From the NCBI RefSeq assembly GCF_044005705.1, contig NZ_JBIPKE010000011.1, forward strand, positions 186,001 to 250,000: 64,000 bases of DNA, given 5' to 3'. How positions within the stretch are numbered: position 1 is the stretch's first letter; each line of letters starts with the position of its first letter. The translations under genes and the position numbers were made by a program. The notes beneath the pieces were generated by a model that saw only the letters and a program-made list of their open reading frames with translations, was not told where the DNA came from and did no database searches. The stretch comes from Marinoscillum luteum. GTDB lineage: Bacteria > Bacteroidota > Bacteroidia > Cytophagales > Cyclobacteriaceae. Positions 27,347 to 37,261 of the stretch are shown one piece after another.

Positions 27347-29189
27347 TAACCTGAGCACTACCCTCAGTTTTCGCTGCCTCAGATTCGTGCGGAAGATTCG
27401 ACTCTGGAGTCTGGCTGAAAGGAATATGCTGTGGTATAAAATCCTCTGCAGCACCAGGCTTACTATAGTCGTATGGCCATCTGTATACTTTAGGAATTGC
27501 TCCAGGCCAGTTACCATGTCCGGGTTCTACTGGTGTAGTCCACTCCAACGTGTTAGACTTCCATGGATTCTGAGGTGCTCTCCTACCTCTATACATACTG
27601 TAAAAGAAGTTGAACAAGAAGATAAACTGTGCACCAAAAGTCACAATAGCTGCCACACTCACAAATGAGTTAAGGTCAGCAAACGAGCTGAAAGCATCAA
27701 AGCTGGTGAATGAGTAATACCTTCTTGGAAAACCAGCTATACCAATGTAATGAAGCGGGAAGAATACGAGATAAACTCCCACAAATGTCATCCAGAAGTG
27801 AATAAATCCTAACCGGTTATCCATCATTCTGCCAAACATCTTCGGGAACCAATGGTAAACACCAGCTAACAAACCAAAGAATGATGCACTTCCCATCACA
27901 AGGTGAAAGTGAGCGACTACAAAATAGGTATCATGCAATGAAATATCCACCGCGGAGTTTCCAAGAAATAATCCCGTGAGTCCACCTGATATAAAGAAAG
28001 AAACCAGACCGATAGAAAATAGCATCGCAGGAGTAAATACGATGTTACCCTTCCAAAGTGTGGTGATGTAGTTAAATGCCTTTACTGCTGATGGCACTGC
28101 GATAATCAACGTAAGGAACATGAAGATGGATCCAAGGAAAGGATTCAAACCTGTCACGAACATGTGGTGCGCCCAAACAATAAAAGATAAGAAAGCAATC
28201 GCCAGAATAGAACCAATCATGGCCCGATAACCAAAGATTGGCTTCCGTGAATTCGTAGAGATAATTTCAGAGGTAATACCAAGAGCAGGGAGAATTACAA
28301 TATAAACCTCCGGGTGTCCCAAAAACCAGAACAAATGCTGATAAAGAATTGGGCTACCACCGACATTAGGCAGTGCCTCACCGTTGATATATATCTCAGA
28401 TAAATAAAAGCTCGTCCCAAAAGACCTGTCAAAAACCAACAGCAAAGCAGCAGCAACAAGTACCGGGAATGATAACAAACCAATTACCGCAGTGATAAAG
28501 AAGGCCCAGATGGTCAATGGCAAACGTGAGAAGGACATGCCTTCCGTCCTCATATTGATCACGGTGGTGATGTAATTAATACCACCAAGTAAAGTTGACA
28601 CAATAAAGAACACCATTGCAACCAACCACATGGTCATACCTGCCCCTGAACCCTGAATAGCCTGTGGCAACGCGCTCAATGGAGGATAAACTGTCCACCC
28701 ACCCGAAGCTGGCCCTGTCTCAAGAAATAACGAGATAAACATTACAAGACCTGAAAGGAAGAAAAACCAGTAGGACAGCATATTCATGAACCCTGACGCC
28801 ATATCTCTGGCCCCTATTTGAAGAGGAATCAGGAAATTACTAAATGTACCACTCAGACCGGCGGTCAGTACAAAAAACACCATTATGGTGCCGTGCATAG
28901 TTACAAGTGCCAAATAAAACTCTGAGTCCAATTTTCCACCCTCAGTGATCCATTTTCCTAGAATTGGTCTTAACCAATCCAGCTGCATTTCAGGAAAACC
29001 CAGCTGCAGCCTGAAAATGATGGAAAGTGCACCCCCAATGATCGCCCAAAAGATTCCGGTAATCAGGAATTGCTTAGCAATCGTCTTATGATCTGTGCTG
29101 AAAATGTATTTACTGATAAAGCTCTGCTCATGATGCTCGTGATCATCATGTGCCAAATGTTCTTCTACTTGAATGTCTGCTACTGACAT
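27333..29189 (-). CDS. coxA: cytochrome c oxidase subunit I
   Basis: Catalytic subunit with haem a, haem a3 and CuB. 618 aa, about 12 helices plus a C-terminal extension. Visible ligands: 'HGTIMVF' (haem a His), 'FLGHPEVYIVILP' (CuB His and the His-Tyr crosslink pair), 'VWAHHMFVTGL' (two CuB His) and 'HDTYFVVAHFHLVMG' (haem a3 and haem a His). The Tyr in HPEVY marks an A-type oxidase. Lies between coxB and ctaA in the respiratory operon. Confidence 0.98.
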   Translation of the reverse strand: MSVADIQVEEHLAHDDHEHHEQSFISKYIFSTDHKTIAKQFLITGIFWAIIGGALSIIFRLQLGFPEMQLDWLRPILGKWITEGGKLDSEFYLALVTMHGTIMVFFVLTAGLSGTFSNFLIPLQIGARDMASGFMNMLSYWFFFLSGLVMFISLFLETGPASGGWTVYPPLSALPQAIQGSGAGMTMWLVAMVFFIVSTLLGGINYITTVINMRTEGMSFSRLPLTIWAFFITAVIGLLSFPVLVAAALLLVFDRSFGTSFYLSEIYINGEALPNVGGSPILYQHLFWFLGHPEVYIVILPALGITSEIISTNSRKPIFGYRAMIGSILAIAFLSFIVWAHHMFVTGLNPFLGSIFMFLTLIIAVPSAVKAFNYITTLWKGNIVFTPAMLFSIGLVSFFISGGLTGLFLGNSAVDISLHDTYFVVAHFHLVMGSASFFGLLAGVYHWFPKMFGRMMDNRLGFIHFWMTFVGVYLVFFPLHYIGIAGFPRRYYSFTSFDAFSSFADLNSFVSVAAIVTFGAQFIFLFNFFYSMYRGRRAPQNPWKSNTLEWTTPVEPGHGNWPGAIPKVYRWPYDYSKPGAAEDFIPQHIPFSQTPESNLPHESEAAKTEGSAQVNETK

Positions 29190-29200
29190 GTTAATTCTTT

Positions 29201-30286
29201 TTAATATGTACTGCTAACAACTGAATTTCCAACTTTTTGTATTCCGGCATTGTCTTCAATACCCGATGCTATTCTGGCCATTTCCTGCAACTCATCAGGA
29301 ACCTGAGAAAGATAGTCTGCATTTTGTTTCAGCCAGGCATCCTGACTAGCATACCACTTTTCATATTCCTCGGGCTCTAGTACCTCAATCAAATATTTCA
29401 TGGCAAAATGCCCCTTCCCACATATCTTGTTACATACTAATTCATAGTTGAATTCAGGATTTCCAGTCTCTGTACGCATCTCCTCAGTGGTTTTGGTAGG
29501 AACAAACCAGAACCTGGTTGGCATACCTGGTACAGCATTCATCTGTAGCCTGAAATGGGGTTGATAGACACTATGGATTACATCCCTTGCTCTAATCTGG
29601 AGCAGCACAGGCTTTCCTTTTGGGAGATACAATTTGGTCGGGATAAAATCATCGAAGGATGCTCTATCGCTAAAATCAATTCCAACCTGATTCACCACAT
29701 CTATTTTCTTGTAATCGTAGTCTCCGAGTTTTTTATCGGCGCCACCATATCTCACGGCCCATGAATACTGGTACCCCATTACTTCAATCACTTCAGCACC
29801 TTCTGGTGCAGGGCCTGTAATATCAACCCATGCCTTCCATCCGGAAATAATAAGTATCGCCAAAACCACCGCCGGAACAGCTGTCCAGATGTACTCCAAT
29901 TTACTGTTATGAGGGTAGAAATGGGCCTGATTGCCCTCTTTGTGCTGGTACTTATAAGAAAACCCAAACAAAAATATCTGCGTCACAATAAATACGAAAC
30001 CAGTGATAGCCATAGTAATCCAGAACAAACGATCTGTAACCACACCATGCTCGGAGGCTAATGGCTGAACAAAACTCTCATCCAAACCTCCAAAAGAATA
30101 GTAGAAGAAACCGACTATCCCTAAAACCAGAAATACTACAAGTAAACTAGCCTGAAGTTTATTGCTGGCAGGTATCTCTTTTTTCGAGTCTCCCTTCACA
30201 ATCCCAACCAAGGTAAATACCCTGAATATGGAAATCAGGATTCCTACAACCAAGATAACTGCTAATATTATGATCAAATCCAACAT
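29201..30286 (-). CDS. coxB: cytochrome c oxidase subunit II (CuA)
   Basis: Accepts electrons from cytochrome c/ACIII through the CuA centre. 361 aa: three N-terminal helices (about 3-24, 47-66, 86-110) and a fourth near 135-152, then a cupredoxin domain with 'VMGYQYSWAVRYGG' aromatic segment, 'RDVIHSVYQPHFRLQ' and the CuA loop CNKICGKGHFAM (two Cys, His, Met). There is no CxxCH, so this is aa3 type without a fused cytochrome c. Follows actF by 28 bases. Confidence 0.97.
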   Translation of the reverse strand: MLDLIIILAVILVVGILISIFRVFTLVGIVKGDSKKEIPASNKLQASLLVVFLVLGIVGFFYYSFGGLDESFVQPLASEHGVVTDRLFWITMAITGFVFIVTQIFLFGFSYKYQHKEGNQAHFYPHNSKLEYIWTAVPAVVLAILIISGWKAWVDITGPAPEGAEVIEVMGYQYSWAVRYGGADKKLGDYDYKKIDVVNQVGIDFSDRASFDDFIPTKLYLPKGKPVLLQIRARDVIHSVYQPHFRLQMNAVPGMPTRFWFVPTKTTEEMRTETGNPEFNYELVCNKICGKGHFAMKYLIEVLEPEEYEKWYASQDAWLKQNADYLSQVPDELQEMARIASGIEDNAGIQKVGNSVVSSTY

Positions 30287-30314
30287 ATCGAATTACTTAT
30301 CTTATCTCTGATTT

Positions 30315-31583
30315 TTAAATATGATGATGTAAACTTTCTTCCAGCATGGGGTGATTCTTGGCATACAGTGGTGCCTTAGACAACTGATTCAAAATCACAT
30401 AGATAAAAGCTCCTGAGTAGACGAACATTAAGCCAAGCTCAAGGAGTCCAAAACCTCCGTTACCTTTCAGTGTTCCTGGTGTAATCATCAGGTAGAAATC
30501 AAGCCAGTGTCCGATGATTATAACTGGAGCCACCACCTTGATGAATCTCGAATGCCGCTTGGCATTTCTTGTCATCAATACAAGGAAAGGGAAGAAAAAG
30601 TTTACGATCAGGTTAAGGTAAAACAATGGCGCATACTGACCGTTCTTCCATCTTTCTACATAATAAATGGTCTCCTCAGGGATATTGGCATAATAGATCA
30701 ATAGAAACTGTGAAAACCATATGTAAGTCCAGAACACACTGAAAGCAAAGATGAACTTGCCCAGATCATGAATATGATTGGCATTCACTATACTCAAGTA
30801 TCCTTTGTCCTTCAAAAGAACCACAATGAAAGCAGTCAAGGCCAATCCAGAAACCCACCAGCTGGCGAAGTTGTACCATCCAAACATGGTGCTGAACCAG
30901 TGTGTATCGATAGATAATACCCAATCCCAGGCAGCCATGGACGAAGACACTGCAAAGAAAATAATGAATATGGCAGACAATTTTCTCAATTGATACCACT
31001 TCTCTGTTCCACCTTCTAAATCCTCTTTATAGGCCAGGCTTTTCAGCTTTGCAAAAAGCATATACCATACAGCAAAGAAAATAACTAAACGAGCCAGGAA
31101 GAACACAGGCACCGATCCTCCATGAAGTGGCCAAAAGAAATAAGGGCCCTTACCAGCAATGATAGAATCATAGTCCGGGGATGCAGGATCATAAAGATCA
31201 TGATGAGTCCAGTGAAACAAGTCGTGACCTGCCACAAAATAAGTTACTAACATCAGAACACCTGCAAATGGAATCCATGCTCCAAATGAAAGAGGTATTC
31301 TCTTAATCCCAGCAGACCATCCCGCCTGGGCTGCATATTGAATGGCAAAGAACAGCACTCCGATAAGAGCTATTCCAGCAAAATATACATTATTGATCCA
31401 TAGGTTTGCGTAGAGCCTTTGAGTCCAGTGGAACGCATGACCAGCCTCCCCTTCCAACTCATGGTGACCTCCACCCATAGATATAGAGAAAATTCCCAGT
31501 AAAGCTAAAACTGCCCCTACTGCTATAAATATGAATAGATTCTTTTTGGTCTTTGCTGTAAATTCAAATGTTTCCTCAGCCAT
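30315..31583 (-). CDS. actF: alternative complex III subunit ActF (NrfD-like)
   Basis: Membrane subunit of the quinol:cytochrome c oxidoreductase that replaces the bc1 complex. 422 aa with about ten helices, paralogous to ActC. Family cues: 'LYANLWINNVYFAGIALIGVLFF', 'FWPLHGGSVPVFFLARLVIFFAVWYML', 'WDWVLSIDTHWFSTMFGWYNFAS' and 'FSVFWTYIWFSQFLLIYYANIPEE'. Last of the act genes before coxB, matching the ACIII-oxidase supercomplex arrangement known from Flavobacterium. Confidence 0.96.
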   Translation of the reverse strand: MAEETFEFTAKTKKNLFIFIAVGAVLALLGIFSISMGGGHHELEGEAGHAFHWTQRLYANLWINNVYFAGIALIGVLFFAIQYAAQAGWSAGIKRIPLSFGAWIPFAGVLMLVTYFVAGHDLFHWTHHDLYDPASPDYDSIIAGKGPYFFWPLHGGSVPVFFLARLVIFFAVWYMLFAKLKSLAYKEDLEGGTEKWYQLRKLSAIFIIFFAVSSSMAAWDWVLSIDTHWFSTMFGWYNFASWWVSGLALTAFIVVLLKDKGYLSIVNANHIHDLGKFIFAFSVFWTYIWFSQFLLIYYANIPEETIYYVERWKNGQYAPLFYLNLIVNFFFPFLVLMTRNAKRHSRFIKVVAPVIIIGHWLDFYLMITPGTLKGNGGFGLLELGLMFVYSGAFIYVILNQLSKAPLYAKNHPMLEESLHHHI

Positions 31584-31608
31584 ATCTAAAATGGATAAAA
31601 ATCAGTTT

Positions 31609-32238
31609 TTATTGTTGTTGCAGAGTTTGTACATAAGTAGCGATCTTCCAGCGATCATCCACACTTATCTGAGAGGCATGAGCTCCCATGCGTCCCTTGC
31701 CATTAGTAATCACCCAGAAAATATGACCGGATTTTTTATCCTTTACTGTGGCAGAATTATAGGCCGTTACACCCTTATATACTTCACCTACCAGTCCATC
31801 GCCTGCACCTTTTTCTCCATGGCAATGCTCGCAAAACCTGAGATAAAGAGCCTTACCTTCTTTCAAAGCTTCCTTCGAGTCAGCAAATGGATTGGTCAAA
31901 ACCTCTTCAGCAGTAGCATAATCATCAGCTGCTATACCATTCGAAGCAATATACTCACCCCTCTTAATGGTATTCGCCACGGGCTCTCTCATGGTCATCT
32001 TAAAAGGATTGTATGGATTTGAGTTATAAAACTCACCATGTTCATCCTCAGGATTTGAATCCAACCAACTTCCTTTGCTCTCGTCTGTAATTTGTGAAAG
32101 TGGTTCATACGGAGTAGAGTGATACATCTGTGGGGCGTATTCCAAGCCCGTATCATCCACACCGGCAGCACATGCACCTAACATGGCAGTAACCACACCC
32201 GCAACTAGTATTTGATATGTATGTTTTAACATCTTCAT
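31609..32238 (-). CDS. actE: alternative complex III subunit ActE, monohaem cytochrome c lipoprotein
   Basis: Carries one c-type haem at the periplasmic face and passes electrons toward the oxidase. 209 aa; N-terminus MKMLKHTYQILVAGVVTAML with lipobox LGAC, haem site CEHCH in 'LRFCEHCHGEKGAGDGL', and a distal Met in 'GKGRMGAHASQI'. Overlaps the actD stop by 1 base. Confidence 0.95.
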   Translation of the reverse strand: MKMLKHTYQILVAGVVTAMLGACAAGVDDTGLEYAPQMYHSTPYEPLSQITDESKGSWLDSNPEDEHGEFYNSNPYNPFKMTMREPVANTIKRGEYIASNGIAADDYATAEEVLTNPFADSKEALKEGKALYLRFCEHCHGEKGAGDGLVGEVYKGVTAYNSATVKDKKSGHIFWVITNGKGRMGAHASQISVDDRWKIATYVQTLQQQ

Positions 32239-32762
32239 TAAAGTGTTTTCAGATTCACTTCAGAAGCTCCGCTTGCTTTCAAAAGACTGCTGATAGCTGC
32301 TTCTTCAACTTTATTTTTACCAAGGTCTATTGCTACGATGTGTTTATCGTCAGTAATACGCTTGTCAAATAGCTTCGGCTTTCCCCAGGGCTTAAGATTA
32401 CTAATAATCATAAAAGTCCCCACCATCCCAAAAGAGGCCAACAAAACGGTCAGCTCAAATGTCACAGGGATAAATGATGGGATTGGAGCATAGTCCTTTC
32501 CTCCAATGATCATTGGCCAATCTACTGTCATCATTCCCAACTGCATGGTAAGGGCCAATGAAGTACCCAATAATCCAAACAGGAACGCTACAACAGATAA
32601 TCTGGAACCTTTGTAACCTAGCACATCGTCAATACCATGTACCGGAAATGGTGAATAAACTTCATGAATTTTGACTCCTCCTGCACGCACCTGAGTGATC
32701 GCCTTCAAGAGAACATCTTCATCTTCATATACACCGACTATATAATTGCTTTCGTGAGCCAT
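32238..32762 (-). CDS. actD: alternative complex III subunit ActD (DUF3341)
   Basis: 174-aa membrane subunit with a cytosolic N-terminal domain ('VGVYEDEDVLLKAITQVRAGGVKIHEVYSPFPVHGID', typical of DUF3341), two helices (about 55-80 and 103-123) and a C-terminal soluble part. Structural role in ACIII. One-base overlaps with both actC and actE. Confidence 0.95.
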   Translation of the reverse strand: MAHESNYIVGVYEDEDVLLKAITQVRAGGVKIHEVYSPFPVHGIDDVLGYKGSRLSVVAFLFGLLGTSLALTMQLGMMTVDWPMIIGGKDYAPIPSFIPVTFELTVLLASFGMVGTFMIISNLKPWGKPKLFDKRITDDKHIVAIDLGKNKVEEAAISSLLKASGASEVNLKTL

Positions 32763-34129
32763 TATGCTTTTTTGTTTTCGCCAGTTGCTTTAATAATACT
32801 TTTTACTTCCGCCATGTTGATCACAGGGAAGAACTTCGCAAACAAGAAGAACGCTGTGAAAAACAATCCAAAAGTGAATACATATACTCCTACATCGTAC
32901 ATGGTTGGATAGAACATCGCCCAGCTTGAAGGCAAAAAGTCTCTGTGTAGTGAGGTCACGATGATCACGAAACGCTCAAACCACATTCCAATATTTACGA
33001 TAATAGAAATCACAAACGTAGCAGCCAGATTGGTTCTGATCTTCTTAAACCAGAAGAGCTGCGGAGAGATGACATTACAAGTCATCATAGAGGCATATGC
33101 CCACCAGTATGGTCCTGTGGCTCTGTTGATGAAAGCATATTGCTCTGCTTCCACTCCGGAATACCATGCCATGAAAAATTCTGTGATGTAAGCCACACCT
33201 ACTATAGAGCCTGTAATAATGATTACAATGTTCATTAGTTCGATGTGCTGAATAGTGATGTAATCTTCCAGTTTATACACCTTTCTAGTAATCAGAAGAA
33301 GTGTCAATACCATTGCAAAACCTGAGAAGATCGCACCCGCTACGAAGTAAGGTGGAAAGATGGTTGTGTGCCAACCCGGAATTACTGAGGTCGCAAAGTC
33401 AAAAGATACAATCGTGTGTACTGAAAGTACCAGAGGTGTTGCCAAACCAGCCAGAACCAATGCCACGGTCTCATACCTCGACCAGGTCTTAGCCGCTCCA
33501 TCCCATCCAAAACTCAATGCACCATATACGGCAGCAGAAACTTTGTTGGTGGCTCTGTCCCTGATGGTAGCGAAATCAGGAATCAAACCAATGTACCAGA
33601 AAACAAGTGATACAGAGAAGTAAGTTGATATCGCAAATACATCCCACAACAGTGGTGAATTGAAGTTTACCCAAAGTGATCCAAAAGTGTTAGGGAGTGG
33701 CAACGCCCAGTAAAAGCCTAACCATGGCCTTCCCATGTGCAGAACAGGGAACATGGCAGCACAGATTACTGCAAATATGGTCATCGCCTCAGCTGCCCGG
33801 TTAATGGACATTCTCCAACGTTGACGAAAAAGCAACAGAATGGCTGAAATCAAAGTACCTGCGTGACCAATACCAACCCACCAAACGAAGTTGGTAATAT
33901 CCCAGGCCCAACCAACGGTCTTGTTCAATCCCCACATTCCAATGCCTTCCCAAAGGGTCATGGCCACAGCATATGCTCCTATGGTCAATGTACCAAGCGA
34001 AATAGCCATGGCAAACAGCCATAGTTTCGCAGGTTTTTCCTCTACTCTTCCGGCAATGTCCTCTGTAACGTCGTGTACTGTTTTTCCACCCGTAACTAAG
34101 GGCTCTCTAATTGCTGATTCTGCTATCAT
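32762..34129 (-). CDS. actC: alternative complex III subunit ActC (NrfD-like, quinol site)
   Basis: 455-aa integral membrane subunit with about ten helices of the NrfD/polysulfide reductase C family; with ActB it forms the quinol-oxidising module. Visible cues are 'TNFVWWVGIGHAGTLISAILLLFRQRWR', 'LPNTFGSLWVNFNSPLLWDVFAISTYF' and 'MWFERFVIIVTSLHRDFLPSSW'. The GIGHAGT segment with its His is conserved in ActC. The start follows the actB stop by 6 bases. Confidence 0.97.
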   Translation of the reverse strand: MIAESAIREPLVTGGKTVHDVTEDIAGRVEEKPAKLWLFAMAISLGTLTIGAYAVAMTLWEGIGMWGLNKTVGWAWDITNFVWWVGIGHAGTLISAILLLFRQRWRMSINRAAEAMTIFAVICAAMFPVLHMGRPWLGFYWALPLPNTFGSLWVNFNSPLLWDVFAISTYFSVSLVFWYIGLIPDFATIRDRATNKVSAAVYGALSFGWDGAAKTWSRYETVALVLAGLATPLVLSVHTIVSFDFATSVIPGWHTTIFPPYFVAGAIFSGFAMVLTLLLITRKVYKLEDYITIQHIELMNIVIIITGSIVGVAYITEFFMAWYSGVEAEQYAFINRATGPYWWAYASMMTCNVISPQLFWFKKIRTNLAATFVISIIVNIGMWFERFVIIVTSLHRDFLPSSWAMFYPTMYDVGVYVFTFGLFFTAFFLFAKFFPVINMAEVKSIIKATGENKKA

Positions 34130-34135
34130 AGGATA

Positions 34136-37100
34136 TTATGCTTCTGCTTTTTCAGTTTTAGACACTTCATCTTTATTTCTGACTTTAGTCAGATACCAAA
34201 TATTTGGCATCACTCTTAATTCTTCCAATACGTGATAGGCTCTTGGCTCTCTCGCTTCTACACTCTTCTCATTCTGCTTGATCTGAAGCATCTGAGAAAT
34301 TCGGCTATTTGGATCTTTCATATCCCCAAATACCAAAGCCTCTGAAGGACACGCACTTGCACATGCTGAAACAACTTCCCCATCCTCAGGTCTTCTTCCG
34401 TTTCTTTTTGCTTCAAGCTTTCCTGACTGGATTCTCTGTACACAGAAGGTACATTTCTCCATAACCCCTCTGGCCCTCACTGTCACATCCGGATTCAACA
34501 CCATCTTGCCCAGGTCATTATTCATGGCCATGTTCTTATCGAACTGCTTGTTATCGTGGTATTTGAACCAGTTAAATCTTCTTACTTTATATGGACAGTT
34601 ATTAGCACAATACCTTGTACCAATACATCTGTTGTAAGTCATTTGATTGAGTCCTTCACTGCTGTGTGTGGTTGCAGCCACCGGACATACAGTTTCGCAA
34701 GGTGCGTTATTACACTGCTGACACATCATCGGCTGGAAAGTCACCTCAGGATTTTCTGCTGGATCCTCCATGGCCTTACCCTCTGTGGCATCAGAACTAT
34801 AGTATCTATCGATTCTGATCCAATGCATCTCACGCCTGTTGAGTACTTCTTGCTTTCCTACCACAGGTATATTATTCTCTGTCTGGCATGCGATCGTACA
34901 TGATCCACACCCCGTACAAGAGTTTAAGTCAATCATCATACCCCAATGGTGATTAGGGTATTCATGGCCCTTCCATAGGGAAACGGCGTAGGGTTTCTTG
35001 TACCCCTCTGCGGTAGCTATTTTAGGGAAATTTCTTCCGGCCTGATTATCTTTTTGATAGTTCTTAAGAAGGGTTTCCTGAATGACAGTCTCGCGGCCCA
35101 TGTAAGTCTGGTGCGTCTGAGTCTGAGCGATTCGATAAGGTGTACCTGTTGGCTCAGCGCTCACACCCGTGGTAACGGCAAAACTGACAGTTCCTTTGCT
35201 CACAGTACCAAACTGATAGGCGTTTACTCCTACCCCATCGGCTACTTTTCCTGCTTTACTTCTACCATAACCAATAGCCAAACCAACCGTGCCATATGCC
35301 TGACCTGGCTGTGGCAACACAGGGATTTCAGCTGTCACACCATTTGCGGTGAAATTCACCTTCTGGGTGGACATGTCCCCTATCTCAATTCCCCACTCCT
35401 CGGCCTGCTTAGGTGATACAGTTAAATAGTTATCCCAAGTAGCTTTGGTAATAGGATCGGGCATTTCCTGAAGCCATGGGTTGTTGGCCTGAATACCATC
35501 AGCAACACTGCTGTTTTGATAGATCACCAACTCCAATCCTGCATTATCGAGTGAATATGAAGAACCGATGGCAGAAGCCACAGCACTCACTGCCACATCA
35601 GCAGAGGCTGATTGTGCTTCACTCTTAATTTCATATACACCATCATGTAAACACTTGTTCCAAAACGCGTCGAAGTTGAAAAACTCGATGCTATTGGCTT
35701 TAGCGAATACGTTAGAGTTCCAGGTGTCACGCACCAAATCGTAATAAGAACCCTCTTCACCAGCCCATGTCATGAATGACTGCTGTGCTTGTCGGGTGTT
35801 AAAGATGTTTTGAATAGCCGGCTGCGATAAACTGAAGAATCCAGTCACTGGCTCAAAGTCATTCCAGGATTCAAGGAAGTGATGGTCAGGCGCCTGGTAT
35901 TTCACCAGCGAAGCAGTCTCGTCACCTCTATCACTGGTAGAAACCGCAAATTTAGCTTTGGCTAGACCCGCCTCTATTTGAGCTCCAAGTGGATGATCAT
36001 AAACAGGGTTACAGTTGTAGAATACTACTCCTGCCACGGATCCTGCATTCAATTGATTAACGAAATCCGCAAACTGAGCATCGTTTCCTTTTCTCAGGTT
36101 TACTGACTTTGAAATATCAAGAGTAGCTCCATAGTTACCAAGCAAGTCATTGATCGCGATCACCATCAACTGTACGTTGATGTCATTTGATCCGCTCATG
36201 ACCAACGAAGCACCCTGTGTCTTCACCAAATCGTTGGCAGCCTTAGTCAAAAGCTCATTATCAACTTTAGCGACATTTACCTGAGTCGCTCCCATCTTGG
36301 CAGCCACAGCATTGTAAAGGTTGGCTACATAAAGTCCTTCTTGTGAGGGCCTAATCGCCACTCTATAATCAGCGTTGGCCCCTGTAAGGGATAAATTCGA
36401 TTCAAAAGCATAGGCCCTTGACATATCCGTTTTATCCTTAGAAAGCTTACGACCTGCCGCAAATTGCTTGTTGTTGGCAGTTCTATTTGGCCAGGCCCCA
36501 AGGAAGTCAGCTCCAAACGAAACCAAAGTCTTGGCTTTGGAGAAATCATGAAATGGCATCATTCTGTTTCCAAATGCTGATTCGTAAGCCGAAAGCATTC
36601 CGCTAAACGATACCTGATCATAGGAAACATGAGTGCCTCCAAATTTCTCAGTCAATTTGTTAATAGTAGCCTGGGTGGAAGGAGAAGCAATTGAGTTGCT
36701 CACTATGGTCAACTTGCCATTAGCCGCAGCAAATTCCTTAGCCAAAGCACTGTCCAAATCAGCCCATGAAACTTTTGCTCCATCAATTTTAGGGTCCGTA
36801 AGTCGTTCCTGATCATAAAGAGAGAGTACAGAAGACTCTACCTGAGGAGTGGTACCACCACCACTAATGGTAGACAGCTTATTTCCTTCAAGCTTGATAG
36901 GTCGACCCTCTCTTGTCTTCACCAGCACACTACAGTAATCGCTACCACTCACATATGTGGAAGCATAGTAATTAGGGAGTGTGGGATCAACTGCTACAGG
37001 TTTCTTTACGTAAGGAATAGCCTTTTTAACCGGGGTCTCGCAAGCTGCCAATGACACAGCAGCTATACCAAATCCCATAAGCTTAAGGAAATCTCTTCGA

Positions 37101-37228
37101 GATGGCTCCCCTCCGTCTTCACCACTGATGGGCAAATACTCCGGGAACTCCTTGTTAGCATATTTTTGAAACTCAGCTTTGTTTTGAAGCTGCTCTAATC
37201 CTTTCCAGTATTTCTTAGTTTCCTTCAT
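34136..37228 (-). CDS. actB: alternative complex III subunit ActB, Fe-S/molybdopterin-like fusion
   Basis: 1030-aa peripheral subunit. An N-terminal Tat-like signal (SRRDFLK at 43-49, lipobox LAAC with Cys63) suggests an exported lipid-anchored protein. A molybdopterin-oxidoreductase-like domain without evident cofactor ligands fills about 70-690. The C-terminal NrfC-like domain has cysteine clusters CTGCGSCTIAC, CQQCNNAPCETVC, CIGTRYCANNC and CTFC for four Fe-S centres. This domain fusion is standard for ActB. Confidence 0.97.
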   Translation of the reverse strand: MKETKKYWKGLEQLQNKAEFQKYANKEFPEYLPISGEDGGEPSRRDFLKLMGFGIAAVSLAACETPVKKAIPYVKKPVAVDPTLPNYYASTYVSGSDYCSVLVKTREGRPIKLEGNKLSTISGGGTTPQVESSVLSLYDQERLTDPKIDGAKVSWADLDSALAKEFAAANGKLTIVSNSIASPSTQATINKLTEKFGGTHVSYDQVSFSGMLSAYESAFGNRMMPFHDFSKAKTLVSFGADFLGAWPNRTANNKQFAAGRKLSKDKTDMSRAYAFESNLSLTGANADYRVAIRPSQEGLYVANLYNAVAAKMGATQVNVAKVDNELLTKAANDLVKTQGASLVMSGSNDINVQLMVIAINDLLGNYGATLDISKSVNLRKGNDAQFADFVNQLNAGSVAGVVFYNCNPVYDHPLGAQIEAGLAKAKFAVSTSDRGDETASLVKYQAPDHHFLESWNDFEPVTGFFSLSQPAIQNIFNTRQAQQSFMTWAGEEGSYYDLVRDTWNSNVFAKANSIEFFNFDAFWNKCLHDGVYEIKSEAQSASADVAVSAVASAIGSSYSLDNAGLELVIYQNSSVADGIQANNPWLQEMPDPITKATWDNYLTVSPKQAEEWGIEIGDMSTQKVNFTANGVTAEIPVLPQPGQAYGTVGLAIGYGRSKAGKVADGVGVNAYQFGTVSKGTVSFAVTTGVSAEPTGTPYRIAQTQTHQTYMGRETVIQETLLKNYQKDNQAGRNFPKIATAEGYKKPYAVSLWKGHEYPNHHWGMMIDLNSCTGCGSCTIACQTENNIPVVGKQEVLNRREMHWIRIDRYYSSDATEGKAMEDPAENPEVTFQPMMCQQCNNAPCETVCPVAATTHSSEGLNQMTYNRCIGTRYCANNCPYKVRRFNWFKYHDNKQFDKNMAMNNDLGKMVLNPDVTVRARGVMEKCTFCVQRIQSGKLEAKRNGRRPEDGEVVSACASACPSEALVFGDMKDPNSRISQMLQIKQNEKSVEAREPRAYHVLEELRVMPNIWYLTKVRNKDEVSKTEKAEA

Positions 37229-37261
37229 ATTGATGGACTAATCTTTTTCAAGCTAGGTATA

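Noticed and set aside
27347..27517. N-terminal extension of ctaA into coxA
   Set aside because: The stretch is antiparallel to no known domain and sits in the coxA coding region; ATG 27346 gives the usual CtaA start.
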